From an uncultured Lachnospiraceae bacterium (GTDB lineage: Bacteria; Bacillota; Clostridia; Lachnospirales; Lachnospiraceae), in contig CANQYY010000012.1 of assembly GCA_947628225.1 (NCBI GenBank), positions 1-64,000 of the forward strand: 64,000 bases of DNA. Direction: 5' to 3'. Each line of letters begins with the position of its first letter. Position 1 is the stretch's first letter. This document shows, in pieces, positions 44,020 through 54,900 of the stretch. A program made the position numbers and the translations under genes. A model generated the notes under the pieces. That model made no database searches. It was not told the origin of the DNA and saw only the letters and a list, made by a program, of their open reading frames with translations.

Positions 44020-45189
44020 ATGTACGATAGTATTGTGATAGGCTGTGGTTTTGCCGGAGCAGTTGTGGGCAGACAGCTGGCTGAAAAAGAAGGACAGAAA
44101 GTTTTAATATTGGATTCCCGAAACCATATAGGGGGAAACTGCTATGATAAACCGGACGAGCACGGGATTTTGATCCATCAGTATGGGCCTCATATTTTCC
44201 ACACAAATATAGAGCGGGTTTATACCTATCTTTCCCGTTTTACCGAATGGTATGAATATCGTCACGAAGTAGTGGGAAATGTATATGGAAGAGAGCTGCC
44301 GATTCCCTTTAACCTGAATACGCTGGAAATGGTATATGGGGAGAGAGCCTGTCATCTGGAAGAATTGCTGGTGAAAAATTTCGGCGAGGGCGCCAGAGTG
44401 CCGATTTTGGAATTGATGAACCACGAAAACGAGGAACTTCAGGAGATTGCCCGGTATGTGTATGAAAATATTTTTTTACACTATACGATGAAGCAATGGG
44501 GAAAATCGCCAAAGGAGATCGACCCTGCCGTATCAGGGAGGGTTCCGGTGCTTTTGTCCAGGGATAACCGTTATTTTCAGGACAAATATCAGGGACTGCC
44601 GCTTCAGGGCTTTACTTCATTATTTGAAAAGCTGTTGGATTATGAGGGGATCGATGTTCGGCTTAGCTGTGAAGCTAAGAGCGTCCTTACGGTTGAGCCG
44701 GGGGCGGAGCATCCGGTCAGCTTTGAGGGACAACCCTTTGAAGGCAATATTATTTTTACCGGGGCATTGGACGAGTTTTTTGACTGCCGCTATGGCAGGC
44801 TGCCGTATCGTTCTCTCCGTTTTGATTTTGAGCATTATGACAAGAACTTTTATCAGAGCCATGGCGTAGTGAATTATACGGTTTCTGAGGATTTTACAAG
44901 GATTACGGAATTTAAATATCTGTCCGGCCAGCTTGCGGCTCCGGACACGACGATAGTAAAGGAATATCCGATGCCATACAGCGGCGGCGAGGATGAGATT
45001 CCGTATTATGCGATAAACAATTCTAAAAATGATGCTCTTTTTTCCCGTTACCGGGCGCTGGTAGAACAAATCCCGAATTTTTATTTGTTGGGAAGACTGG
45101 CGGAGTATCAGTATTATAACATTGATGCGATTGTAGACAGAGCGCTTTCTTTAGCGGAGGAAATTATTCAGAAGGGCAGTCGGAAATAG
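44020..45189 (+). CDS. glf: UDP-galactopyranose mutase
   Basis: 389 residues, FAD-dependent. It converts UDP-galactopyranose to UDP-galactofuranose for surface glycans. The FAD motif IGCGFAGAVVGRQLAE is at the N-terminus. DSRNHIGGNCYD and YGPHIFHTN are family hallmarks, and the C-terminal GRLAEYQYYNID, with the FAD-contacting Tyr and Asp, completes it. GCGGAGG precedes the ATG. A family 2 glycosyltransferase gene follows 29 nt downstream, likely co-transcribed. Confidence 0.94.
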   Translation: MYDSIVIGCGFAGAVVGRQLAEKEGQKVLILDSRNHIGGNCYDKPDEHGILIHQYGPHIFHTNIERVYTYLSRFTEWYEYRHEVVGNVYGRELPIPFNLNTLEMVYGERACHLEELLVKNFGEGARVPILELMNHENEELQEIARYVYENIFLHYTMKQWGKSPKEIDPAVSGRVPVLLSRDNRYFQDKYQGLPLQGFTSLFEKLLDYEGIDVRLSCEAKSVLTVEPGAEHPVSFEGQPFEGNIIFTGALDEFFDCRYGRLPYRSLRFDFEHYDKNFYQSHGVVNYTVSEDFTRITEFKYLSGQLAAPDTTIVKEYPMPYSGGEDEIPYYAINNSKNDALFSRYRALVEQIPNFYLLGRLAEYQYYNIDAIVDRALSLAEEIIQKGSRK

Positions 45190-45218
45190 AGAAATAAAAA
45201 GAAAGGAATGGAGTAACG

Positions 45219-46235
45219 ATGAAACTTTTAACAGTGGCGATTCCCTGTTATAATTCACAGGATTATATGCGCCATGCAGTAGAAACCGTACTGGTGGGCG
45301 GAGAGGATGTCGAGATTATTCTGATCGACGACGGCTCCACCGATAAAACAGGAGAGATCGCAGATGAACTGGCAGCCGAATATCCGACGGTTATCCGGGC
45401 GATCCATCAGCAGAATGGCGGACATGGCAGCGCCGTAAATACCGGACTTGCCAATGCCAGAGGGATTTACTATAAGGTTTTGGACAGCGACGACTGGATG
45501 GACAGGGAAGCCTTGCTGAAGGCGCTGGATGTGCTGAGAAACTTTGTTCAGGACGGAAACGGAGTGGACATGCTCCTCGCCAATTATGTGTATGAAAAAC
45601 CAAGCCTTCACAAGCATAAGGCAATCCGGTATGAGGGAGTATTTCCTGAGAATCAGGTCTTTGGCTGGAGTGATGTAAAACGGTTTAAGATGAGTCAGAA
45701 TATTCTGATGCACTCGGTTATTTACCGTACAAAACTGCTTCGGGACTGTAAACTGGAACTGCCAAAGCATACTTTTTATGTCGACAATATTTTTGTGTAT
45801 TATCCGCTTCCTTTTGTAAAGACAATGTATTATCTCGATGTAGATTTGTACCGGTACTTTATCGGAAGGGATGACCAGTCGGTAAATGAAAAGGTAATGA
45901 CTGCCAGAATTGACCAGCAGATAAAGGTAAATAAAATTATGATTGACGCCTATGATCTGACGAAGCTGAAAAATAAAAAGCTTCGGGATTATATGGTAAA
46001 GTACCTTACCATGATGATGACGGTCAGCTCCGTTTTCCTTATCAAGGAGGGCAGTGAAGAAAGCCTTGCCAAGAGAGAAGAACTTTGGGAATACTTGAAA
46101 AAGCAAAACCGCGGGATGTACCGCATGGTAAACAAGCTGGCGTTGAGTAAGCCGATGCAGCTGCGGAGTAAGGCGGGAAGAAAAATCGTCGTATGGGGTT
46201 ATTCCCTTTCCCAGAAAATTTACGGCTTTAATTAA
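45219..46235 (+). CDS. Family 2 glycosyltransferase
   Basis: 338 residues, GT-A fold. It has the N-terminal TVAIPCYNSQDYMRHAVETV, the nucleotide-binding DDGSTDKTG and the metal-binding DSDDW; GHGSAVNTGLANARG is typical for GT2. The C-terminal half has amphipathic helices and no membrane helix. Following glf, it may add galactofuranose or build a related surface glycan; donor and acceptor are not readable. The gene ends at a bidirectional terminator. Confidence 0.88.
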   Translation: MKLLTVAIPCYNSQDYMRHAVETVLVGGEDVEIILIDDGSTDKTGEIADELAAEYPTVIRAIHQQNGGHGSAVNTGLANARGIYYKVLDSDDWMDREALLKALDVLRNFVQDGNGVDMLLANYVYEKPSLHKHKAIRYEGVFPENQVFGWSDVKRFKMSQNILMHSVIYRTKLLRDCKLELPKHTFYVDNIFVYYPLPFVKTMYYLDVDLYRYFIGRDDQSVNEKVMTARIDQQIKVNKIMIDAYDLTKLKNKKLRDYMVKYLTMMMTVSSVFLIKEGSEESLAKREELWEYLKKQNRGMYRMVNKLALSKPMQLRSKAGRKIVVWGYSLSQKIYGFN

Positions 46236-46239
46236 AAAA

Positions 46240-46308
46240 AGAAGCCCTCCCTCCATAAGCCATAACAGGGGAATGCTGTGGCTCGAATGGAGGGGAGGGC
46301 GTTTTTTA
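46240..46308. terminator. Bidirectional terminator between the glycosyltransferase and pncB
   Basis: GCCCTCCCTCCA (46244-46255) pairs with TGGAGGGGAGGGC (46288-46300, one bulge), with an inner AGCCATA/TGTGGCT. A-run before and T-run after serve both strands. Confidence 0.9.
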
Positions 46309-47754
46309 TTTATAGTTATGATTGTCAAGCAAAGCTGCCTTCATCTGATAAAGGTTATCCGATAAGTCTACATAAACCTCCTGCGGGTTGATAAGCCGTC
46401 TTGTTTCCTCCCACAGGGTATCTAACTGTTCTTTGCAATATTTTTGGATCTCCATGACACTGGGAGTTTCGTAAACACATTGACCGTTCTGGAATACGGG
46501 TATGAGGATCTCTTTCATCTCATAGGTTCCGCCGTCCAGCCTTGTCTTTTTCCATGTGGCGTTGGGATCAAATAAAAGAAGATCTTTTGTTGCGTCAAAA
46601 ACTTCCTCCGCCAGCGTAATATAATCGGCGCGGATCTTGCCGGTTTTTTTATCATAAATACGGTATACGGTTTTATTTCCCGGATTCGTGATTTTTGCCG
46701 GATTTTCAGACAATTTGATTTTGGGTTTCATATCGCCGTCTTCCTCCACGGCGGCAAGCTTATACACCCCGCCAAAGGCAGGAGTATTTTTCGATGTGAT
46801 GAGATTAGTTCCTACCCCCCAGGAGTCGATTCTGGCGCCCTGGGATAAAAGCGAATCGATCAGGTATTCATCCAAATCGCTGGAGGCGCAGATGGCGGCA
46901 TCTTCAAAGCCCGCCTCGTCCAACATCTTTCTCGCTTTTTTAGACAAATAAGCTAAATCTCCGCTGTCCAGCCGGATCCCGTATTTTTCCGGCATCCGGT
47001 TTTTCTCCCGAAGTTCCTGAAAAACAGTAATGGCATGGGGAACGCCGGAACGGAGAGTGTCGTATGTATCTACTAAAAGAGTAGTGTTATCGGGATATAA
47101 TTCGGCATACTTGCGAAAGGCAGTAAGTTCATCGCCAAAGCTCATAATCCAGCTGTGGGCATGGGTTCCCAGCGCCGGGATTCCAAATTCCTTGGCGCAG
47201 ATGACATTGCTGGTGCCAATGCAGCCGCCGATAACAGCCGCCCTCGCCCCGAAAGTACCCGCATCGGGTCCTTGGGCACGGCGCAGCCCGAATTCCATGA
47301 CGGCGCCGCCTTTTGCCGCATAACATACTCTTGCCGCCTTTGTGGCGATCAGGCTCTGGTGGTTAATGAGATTCAGCAGCGCAGTTTCGACCAGCTGCGC
47401 TTCCATAATGGGCGCGATTACCTTGACAAGCGGCTCCCGTGGGAAAATCACAGTTCCTTCCGGTATGGCATAAATATCGCCGGTAAAATGGAAACTTGCC
47501 AGATAATCTAAAAAATCCTCGTCAAAATTGCCGAGATTCCTCAGATAATCAATATCGTCATAGTCGAAATGAAGACTTTTAATATAGTCGATTACCTGAG
47601 CCAGTCCGGCGCAGACGGCATAGCCGCCGTCATCGGGATTCTGCCGGTAAAAGAGGTCGAAGACCACCGTTTCATTCGCATTATTGTGAAAGTAGCCCTG
47701 CATCATTGTCAATTCATAAAAATCTGTCAATAACGTAAAATTCCGATTATCCAT
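46306..47754 (-). CDS. pncB: Nicotinate phosphoribosyltransferase
   Basis: 482 residues. It makes nicotinate mononucleotide in the NAD salvage pathway. It starts with LLTDFYELTMMQGYF, a strong family signature. EFGLRRAQGPDAG and THAHSWIMSFGDE follow, and LDSGDLAYLSKKAR binds phosphoribosyl. The length fits the long Firmicute form. AGGAG (47766-47770) precedes the ATG. It is the last gene in a minus-strand run with rfbA and rfbC, separated from rfbC by 26 nt. Confidence 0.94.
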   Translation of the reverse strand: MDNRNFTLLTDFYELTMMQGYFHNNANETVVFDLFYRQNPDDGGYAVCAGLAQVIDYIKSLHFDYDDIDYLRNLGNFDEDFLDYLASFHFTGDIYAIPEGTVIFPREPLVKVIAPIMEAQLVETALLNLINHQSLIATKAARVCYAAKGGAVMEFGLRRAQGPDAGTFGARAAVIGGCIGTSNVICAKEFGIPALGTHAHSWIMSFGDELTAFRKYAELYPDNTTLLVDTYDTLRSGVPHAITVFQELREKNRMPEKYGIRLDSGDLAYLSKKARKMLDEAGFEDAAICASSDLDEYLIDSLLSQGARIDSWGVGTNLITSKNTPAFGGVYKLAAVEEDGDMKPKIKLSENPAKITNPGNKTVYRIYDKKTGKIRADYITLAEEVFDATKDLLLFDPNATWKKTRLDGGTYEMKEILIPVFQNGQCVYETPSVMEIQKYCKEQLDTLWEETRRLINPQEVYVDLSDNLYQMKAALLDNHNYK

Positions 47755-47780
47755 AATATCCTATCTCCTGTTTTTGCAGG

Positions 47781-48335
47781 CTAAAAATGCACCTGCGTAT
47801 CCTTTAACCGTTTCCAGTTCCTGTCCCGCTCCAGTAACGATATTTCCTCCTCGGCAAGGGGCCACTCGATCCCGATATCCGGATCCTTCCAGAGTATGCC
47901 GCCCTCATCTCCCGGATGATAAAAATCCGTCACCTTATAACAAAATTCTGCCTCGTCGGATAATACCAGATAGCCGTGGGCAAAACCCTCGGCTATATAA
48001 AACTGCCTGTGGTTTTCGGCGCTCAGTTCAATGCCGTACCATTGGCCGTAGGTTTTAGAGTTTTTCCTAAGATCCACGGCGACGTCATATACCGCGCCGC
48101 GGATGACCCGCACCAGTTTTCCCTGAGGGTGCTCCTTCTGAAAATGCAGGCCTCGCAGGATCCCTTTTTTTGACATAGACTGGTTGTCCTGTACAAATAC
48201 CATATCCAGTCCCGCTTCCTCCATATCCCTTTGATTATAGGTTTCTACAAAATATCCGCGCTCATCCCGGAACACGGTGGGTTCAATAATATAAAGACCG
48301 TCAATCGGACATTTTGTAACTGTCAGCTTTCCCAT
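47781..48335 (-). CDS. rfbC: dTDP-4-dehydrorhamnose 3,5-epimerase
   Basis: 184 residues, cupin fold. It acts in dTDP-L-rhamnose synthesis. It has the catalytic His in RGLHFQKEHPQGKLV, the Asp in VAVDLRKNSKTYGQW, and the Tyr in the FAHGYLVLSDEAEF-CYKV region. An ATG at 48347 is possible, but GGAGG (48341-48345) places the start at 48335. It follows rfbA by 26 nt. rfbB and rfbD are not in the window and must lie elsewhere if the pathway is complete. Confidence 0.94.
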   Translation of the reverse strand: MGKLTVTKCPIDGLYIIEPTVFRDERGYFVETYNQRDMEEAGLDMVFVQDNQSMSKKGILRGLHFQKEHPQGKLVRVIRGAVYDVAVDLRKNSKTYGQWYGIELSAENHRQFYIAEGFAHGYLVLSDEAEFCYKVTDFYHPGDEGGILWKDPDIGIEWPLAEEEISLLERDRNWKRLKDTQVHF

Positions 48336-48361
48336 CGTTTCCTCCATTCGATACGTTTTTT

Positions 48362-49243
48362 TTACTCATTAAGATATTTTCCGTTTAATACATCCATCAG
48401 GTATTGTCCATACTGATTTTTCTTTAAAATTTCATAGGTCTTTAGCACCTCATCCCTGGTAATCCAGCCGTTTCGGTAAGCAATTTCCTCCAGACAGGCA
48501 ATCTTCCTGTGCTGATGCTGTTCCACCGTCTTGATAAAATTGGTAGCGTCCACCAAAGATTCATGGGTGCCGGTGTCCAGCCAGGTAAATCCTCTGCCTA
48601 ACAGCGTGACATTAAGCTCGCCCTGCTCCAGATAAATCTTATTCAGGTCTGTGATTTCAAGTTCGTTCCGCTTCGACGGCTTTAAGTTCTTAGCATATTC
48701 GACTACCCGGTTGTCGTAAAAGTAAAGACCAGTCACACAATAATTACTTTTCGGATTTTCCGGTTTTTCCTCGATGGAAACCGCCTTGCCGTCTTTATCA
48801 AATTCTACAATGCCAAACCGTTCCGGATCATCGACGTAGTAACCGAATACAGTGGCTCCCCTTTCCACAGAGGCGGCGGCGCGCAGCCGCTTTTCCAGTC
48901 CATGTCCATGAAATATATTATCTCCCAAAACCATGGCTACCGAGTCGCTCCCGATAAAATCACTGCCGATAATGAATGCCTGAGCAAGTCCGTCCGGGCT
49001 TGGCTGCACACGGTAGGACAGCGAAATGCCAAACTGGCGGCCGTCCCCCAGAAGCTCCTCAAACCTCGGCAAATCCTCCGGCGTGGAAATAATAAGAATT
49101 TCCCGTATGCCCGCAGTCATAAGGACAGACAGCGGATAATAGATCATCGGTTTATCATAGATAGGAAGCAGCTGCTTTGAGGTAACCCGGGTCAGCGGAT
49201 AAAGACGGGTACCCGAGCCTCCTGCCAAAATAATTCCCTTCAT
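48362..49243 (-). CDS. rfbA: Glucose-1-phosphate thymidylyltransferase
   Basis: 293 residues. It makes dTDP-glucose from glucose-1-phosphate and dTTP, the first step towards dTDP-rhamnose. The nucleotide-binding start [14 protein letters not shown] is followed by [30 protein letters not shown] and [12 protein letters not shown], and later [18 protein letters not shown]. All are strict RmlA signatures. The start at 49243 follows AAGGAG; the frame extends to 49303 without support. It is the first gene of the rfbA-rfbC-pncB run. Confidence 0.95.
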   Translation of the reverse strand: MKGIILAGGSGTRLYPLTRVTSKQLLPIYDKPMIYYPLSVLMTAGIREILIISTPEDLPRFEELLGDGRQFGISLSYRVQPSPDGLAQAFIIGSDFIGSDSVAMVLGDNIFHGHGLEKRLRAAASVERGATVFGYYVDDPERFGIVEFDKDGKAVSIEEKPENPKSNYCVTGLYFYDNRVVEYAKNLKPSKRNELEITDLNKIYLEQGELNVTLLGRGFTWLDTGTHESLVDATNFIKTVEQHQHRKIACLEEIAYRNGWITRDEVLKTYEILKKNQYGQYLMDVLNGKYLNE

Positions 49244-49358
49244 GGATACTCCTTTCCTTAATACAAAACTTATGATTCTATTATTATAACAGATAATTGG
49301 CAAAAGGAAAGGGTTATTATTTATTATCTTTATTTATTTCCATTTTTTTTCGGAGCCA

Positions 49359-49387
49359 TTGCATAATCCTATAAAATATAGTAAAAT
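49359..49387 (+). promoter_or_regulatory. Predicted sigma-A promoter of the chemoreceptor gene
   Basis: TTGCAT (49359-49364), 17-nt spacer, TAAAAT (49382-49387), 52 nt before the start codon. It does not resemble a flagellar sigma-D promoter. Confidence 0.6.
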
Positions 49388-49439
49388 AAGAAACAGTGGA
49401 CTTTCCTGTACGGTAAAAATTGCTTTGAGGAGGATAAGG

Positions 49440-51518
49440 ATGAGAACATTACGGACAAGGATTTTATTTGTGGTAGTAGGGTGCGCCCTTTTGGCGTCGT
49501 TTATCAGCGGTTTTATCAGTTTGCATAATTCCATGAAGGTGACAGATCAGGACGCTTACCAGAGGCTTACAGATATCTGCAGCAGCTATGGACAGGATGT
49601 GGATAATATTCTTTCCAGGATTGAGGTATCGGTAAATACTCTGGCAGATATGACAAAGAATACGATTCGGGATGTGGATAAATTTAAGTCCAGTGACGCT
49701 TATGTGAATGAGTGTACGGATAAGCTGAAGGAGATCGCTCTCAGCTGCGGAAATAATACGGAAGGGGCATTGACCTATTATGTAAGGTATAATCCGGATT
49801 TTACAAAGGCCACCTCCGGCATTTTTGCTTCCCGGGACAATGATGAAAGTGAATTTAAAATGCTGACTCCGACGGATTTCAGCAGCTACGACAAGGATGA
49901 CTTAGAGCACGTGGGCTGGTATTATATTCCGGTTAATAATGGAAAGCCGACCTGGATGGATCCTTATCTCAATGCTAATATTAATGTGTATATGATTTCC
50001 TATGTGGTGCCGATTTTTATTGATGATGTATCCGTGGGAATTGTCGGAATGGATATTGATTTTGGAAAACTTCAGGAAATGTCCGATTCGGCAAAAAGCT
50101 TTACAACCGGTTATGGCTTTTTACTAAACAGCCAGAATCAGATCATGACGCATCCGGAATTGGAATTAGGTACCAATCTGAAAGAAAAATGCGCGGATTT
50201 AGAGGCGTTTGTTACTGCCGGAAAGGGAGGGCAGACATTGTCCTACCAGTATAATGGAACGGATAAGGTGGCTTCCTTTGTTGCTCTGAAAAATGGGATG
50301 AAGCTGGTAGAAACAGCGCCAAACCGGGAAGTACGTGCAGCATCCTCACAACTTATTGTCCTGATGCTGGCGGCTGTTTTGATTGCCGGCATAGTTGCCC
50401 TGGGAGCCGGCTTGATATTCAGTACCAATATTATACGTCCGATTCGGTATCTGACAGAAATTATTACCGATACGGCGGATTTGAATTTCCGAAAGAATCC
50501 AAGAAGCGCAAAATTAGTTAAGATGAAAAATGAAATCGGAGATATGGCGCGCGCTGTCCAGAAGATGAGGGCGAAGCTGAGAGAGATGGTGGGACTGATT
50601 GATAAAGCAGGCCTGAATATGGAAGGCAGCGTGAAGGATCTGAATTCAAATATGAATGTGATAAACGACATCTGCAGCAATAATTCCGCTACGACGGAGG
50701 AACTGGCGGCGGCGATGGAGGAAGCGGCAAGCGCTACCGACACGGTTACCCATGCAATAGGGACCATAAATGAAAATGCGAAAAATATCGAGGAACTTTC
50801 CAAACAGGGCGCAGAAAATTCCCTGGAGGTTAAGAAACGGGCAGACAGCCTGATGGAAACAACGATAGAAGCCAGCAACCGCACCGGTACGATTTATGAT
50901 GAAGTAAAAGAGAAAACACTGGTTGCCAAAAAGCAGGCGGATGCCGTGGAGCGTATTAATGAACTGACCCAGAATATTATGGAGATTTCCACCCAGACCA
51001 ATCTGTTGGCGCTGAATGCTTCTATTGAAGCGGCGAGAGCCGGGGAAGCCGGAAAAGGTTTCGCCGTAGTAGCTTCTGAAATCGGGCTCCTGGCGAGCCA
51101 GACCCAAGAAACGGTCGGCGATATTGACGGCATTATCGTGCAGGTCAATTCTGCGGTAAATAACCTGGTAGAGTGTCTGGACAATACAATGGACTTCCTT
51201 GAGAATACCGTCCTGAAAGATTATGAGGAATTCAAGGGGGTAGGAGAAAATTACTCAGGAGATGCCAGCGCCTATGAGCAGGGTATGACAGAAATTAATG
51301 ATGCCATCCGGACTCTGGTATCTGCCATTTCCGATATATCCTTTTCCATTGAGGAGATCAACACCACAGTTAATGAATCTGCTACAGGCGTGTCCGATAT
51401 TGCCAATAAAACTTCTGAAATGGCACAAAAGATTGCTTTTACCGAAAGCTTTATGGAGGGCAGTAAAGAAAGCACCGATAACCTGAACCACATTGTAAAA
51501 GAATTCCGTCTGCAGTAG
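49440..51518 (+). CDS. Methyl-accepting chemotaxis protein with a Cache sensor domain
   Basis: 692 residues. Membrane helix 1 (about 6-27) is followed by an outside Cache-type sensor domain (about 35-300). It contains [20 protein letters not shown] and [20 protein letters not shown], typical of dCache. Membrane helix 2 (about 304-328), a HAMP domain and the signalling domain follow. The hairpin tip at about 519-545 ([20 protein letters not shown]) is the conserved CheA/CheW contact. GAGGAGG (49427-49433) fixes the start. It implies a chemotaxis system elsewhere in the genome. The ligand is unknown; dCache domains often bind amino acids. Confidence 0.92.
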   Translation: MRTLRTRILFVVVGCALLASFISGFISLHNSMKVTDQDAYQRLTDICSSYGQDVDNILSRIEVSVNTLADMTKNTIRDVDKFKSSDAYVNECTDKLKEIALSCGNNTEGALTYYVRYNPDFTKATSGIFASRDNDESEFKMLTPTDFSSYDKDDLEHVGWYYIPVNNGKPTWMDPYLNANINVYMISYVVPIFIDDVSVGIVGMDIDFGKLQEMSDSAKSFTTGYGFLLNSQNQIMTHPELELGTNLKEKCADLEAFVTAGKGGQTLSYQYNGTDKVASFVALKNGMKLVETAPNREVRAASSQLIVLMLAAVLIAGIVALGAGLIFSTNIIRPIRYLTEIITDTADLNFRKNPRSAKLVKMKNEIGDMARAVQKMRAKLREMVGLIDKAGLNMEGSVKDLNSNMNVINDICSNNSATTEELAAAMEEAASATDTVTHAIGTINENAKNIEELSKQGAENSLEVKKRADSLMETTIEASNRTGTIYDEVKEKTLVAKKQADAVERINELTQNIMEISTQTNLLALNASIEAARAGEAGKGFAVVASEIGLLASQTQETVGDIDGIIVQVNSAVNNLVECLDNTMDFLENTVLKDYEEFKGVGENYSGDASAYEQGMTEINDAIRTLVSAISDISFSIEEINTTVNESATGVSDIANKTSEMAQKIAFTESFMEGSKESTDNLNHIVKEFRLQ

Positions 51519-51577
51519 TGTGGTTTACGGCGTAATTGCGTAACTTTCTGCGGATAGAATAATTCGGTTTTTTGGGG

Positions 51578-51606
51578 TTGACTTTTTGCAGATTTCATAC
51601 TATGAT
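51578..51606 (+). promoter_or_regulatory. Predicted sigma-A promoter of the ileS T-box transcript
   Basis: TTGACT (51578-51583), 17-nt spacer, TATGAT (51601-51606). Transcription would begin about 20-25 nt before the T-box. Confidence 0.7.
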
Positions 51607-51635
51607 GAATATGTTTTAATAAAACCCCTAAAAAA

Positions 51636-51912
51636 CGATGACGGAGCCAGTAGCTTTTTCCCAAGTGTTCCAGAGAGCCGGAGATAGTGGGAACCCGGTA
51701 CCAGTAAGAAAAAGTGAATATCCCTCCTGAGTTGCAACGCCGAAAAATCTGCCGCCGCAGACAGAACCCGCATTATGCGGACGGACGGTAAATTGAGTAG
51801 GCCGCGCCGGTATCCACCGTTACCGGGATATATGTGTCAGCATAGAAAAACAGGTGGTAATTTGGGAAGCTATACGGGCTCTCATCCTTGTTTGGATGAG
51901 AGCCTTTTTGAC
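51636..51912 (+). promoter_or_regulatory. T-box riboswitch (tRNA-Ile) controlling ileS
   Basis: Stem I begins near GACGGAGCCAGTAGC and contains the conserved AGAGAG (51672-51678) of the kink-turn region. The specifier lies in GTGAATATCCCTCC with codon ATC (Ile) at 51720-51722. The antiterminator T-box GGTGGTA (51853-51859) contains UGGU, matching the ACCA end of tRNA-Ile. A terminator follows: GGCTCTCATCC (51877-51887) with GGATGAGAGCC (51894-51904) and five T. Uncharged tRNA-Ile should prevent termination and turn on ileS. The T-box continues as ATTTGGG instead of the usual CCGCG. Confidence 0.92.
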
Positions 51913-51940
51913 GCAAAACAAATCCGTTAGGAGGTAGGAA

Positions 51941-54900
51941 ATGTACAAGAAAGTATCGACAGGGATGAACTTTGTTGAACGGGAAAAGGAAGTGGAAAAA
52001 TTCTGGAAAGACAAGGATATTTTCCAAAAGAGTATTGCCCTGAGAGAGGGCTGCCCGACCTATATGTTTTATGATGGCCCGCCTACGGCAAACGGAAAGC
52101 CGCACATTGGCCATGTACTGACTCGCGTGATTAAGGATATGATACCGCGTTACCGTACGATGAAAGGGTATCAGGTTCCGAGAAAGGCGGGGTGGGATAC
52201 CCATGGCCTCCCGGTAGAGCTGGAGGTGGAAAAACTTCTTGGCTTGGACGGTAAGGAACAAATAGAAGAATATGGGCTGGATCCGTTTATTTCAAAATGC
52301 AAGGAATCTGTCTGGAAATACAAAGGCATGTGGGAACAATTTTCTGACGCTGTTGGTTTCTGGGCAGACATGGAAAACCCTTATGTAACCTATCACGATG
52401 ATTTTATAGAGTCCGAGTGGTGGGCGTTGAAACAGATTTGGGACAAAAACCTCTTATATAAAGGATTTAAGATTGTTCCGTACTGCCCTCGTTGCGGTAC
52501 GCCGCTGTCCTCCCATGAGGTGGCGCAGGGCTATCAAACTGTAAAGGAGCGTTCTGCCGTAGCGCGGTTTAAGGTAGTAGGAGAAGAGGCATATTTTCTC
52601 GCCTGGACGACTACGCCGTGGACGCTGCCCAGCAATGTGGCGCTCTGTGTGAATCCTGATGAAACTTATTGCAGGGTAAAGGCGGCGGACGGTTATACCT
52701 ATTATATGGCGGAGGCGCTGTTAGATACTGTATTAGGAAACCTTTCTGAAGAGGGAAAGGCATATGAAATAGAGGAAACTTATAAGGGGACGGATTTAGA
52801 AGGAAAGGAATATGAACCTCTTTTTGACTGCGCAAAGGAAATTTGTGAAAAGCAGCAGAAAAAAGCATATTATATTGTGTGTGATTCCTATGTCACCATG
52901 ACCGATGGTACCGGTATCGTTCATATCGCCCCGGCATTCGGCGAAGACGATGCCCAGGTGGGACGCAAATATGACCTGCCCTTTGTACAACTGGTAGACG
53001 GCAAGGGGGAATTGACAGCCGAAACTCCATATGCCGGCGTTTTTGTAAAGGATGCCGATCCGATGGTGTTAAAAGATCTGGATGCCAAAGGGCTGCTGTT
53101 TTCGGCGCCGAAATTTGAACATGATTATCCGTTCTGCTGGCGCTGCGATACACCATTGATTTATTATGCAAGGGAATCCTGGTATATCAAAATGACGGAA
53201 GTAAAAGAGGAATTAATCCGCAATAATAATACGATCAACTGGATTCCGGAATCCATCGGTAAGGGGCGCTTTGGCGACTGGCTGGAAAACATTCAGGACT
53301 GGGCGGTATCCCGTAACCGTTACTGGGGAACCCCGTTAAATGTGTGGGAATGCGAATGCGGTCATAAAGAAGCGGTGGGAAGCCGTGAGGAGCTGGCGGA
53401 AAAAAGCGGAAATCCCGAGGCGGCATCCGTCGAACTCCACCGCCCGTACATTGACGAGGTGACGATTCCATGCCCGCACTGTGGGAAACAGATGCACCGT
53501 GTACCGGAGGTTATTGACTGCTGGTTTGACTCCGGCGCCATGCCGTTTGCCCAGCATCATTACCCCTTTGAAAATAAGGAGCTGTTTGAGAAGCAGTTTC
53601 CGGCACAGTTTATTTCCGAGGCGGTAGACCAGACCAGAGGCTGGTTCTATTCCCTGCTGGCGGAATCTACCCTGCTGTTTCATAAGGCGCCGTATGAGAA
53701 TGTGATTGTCCTTGGGCATGTGCAGGATGAAAACGGCCAGAAGATGAGTAAGAGCAAAGGCAATGCGGTCGACCCGATGGAGGCGCTGAGCGAATTTGGC
53801 GCGGATGCCATCCGCTGGTATTTTTATGTAAACAGCGCGCCATGGCTGCCAAACCGTTTTCACGGAAAGGCGGTAATAGAGGGACAGCGGAAATTCATGG
53901 GTACATTATGGAACACGTATGCATTTTTTGTCCTCTATGCCAACATAGATAAATTTGATGCAACAAAATATTCTCTGGAATACGACAAGCTGTCGGTAAT
54001 GGACAAATGGCTTTTGTCCCGGCTGCATTCCACGGTAAAAGAGGTAGATGAAAATCTGGACAGCTATAAGATTCCTGAAACGGCAAAGGCGCTCCAGCAA
54101 TTCGTAGATGACATGAGTAACTGGTATGTGCGCCGCTGCAGGGATCGTTTCTGGGCAAAGGGCATGGAGCAGGATAAAATCAATGCTTATATGACCCTGT
54201 ACACAGCGCTGGTCACAATTAGCAAGGCGGCTGCCCCGATGATTCCGTTTATGACAGAGAGCATGTATCAGAATCTGGTGTGCAGCATCAATGCCGAAGC
54301 GCCGGAAAGCATCCATTTATGCGATTTTCCTGTGGCAGACGAAACCATGATTGACAAAGAACTGGAAACCAAAATGGAAGAGCTTCTGGATATTGTTGTT
54401 CTGGGACGCGCCTGCAGAAATGAGGCAAATATCAAAAACCGTCAGCCGATAGGCACGATGTATGTCAAGGCGGAGGGAGAGCTGTCCGAGTTCTATCAGG
54501 AGATCATCGCAGAGGAGCTCAATATAAAGAAATTGGTCTTTACAGACGAAATAAAAGACTTTACCTCTTATAGCTTTAAGCCGCAGCTTCGTACACTGGG
54601 ACGGCGTTTCGGAAGCAAAATCAATGCGCTGAAGGAAATCCTTGCCGGACTGGATGGAAACCAAACCATGGCAAAGTTAGATGAAACCGGTGAAATTACC
54701 GTGACCGTGGATGGCGCCGATGAGGTACTCGCCAGAGAGGATCTTCTGATTGAAGCAGTCCGGAAGGAAGGTTTTGTCAGTGAATCCGGTCATGGCATTA
54801 CGGTAGTGCTGGATACGAATCTGACGCCGGAGCTTATTGAGGAAGGCTTTGTGAGAGAAATCATCAGCAAAATCCAGACGATGAGAAAGGATGCTGATTT

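Noticed and set aside
45255..46328. Open frame of 357 codons on the minus strand opposite the family 2 glycosyltransferase
   Set aside because: The plus-strand frame has clear GT2 motifs and a good ribosome-binding site; the antisense frame has neither and reads as a mirror of it.
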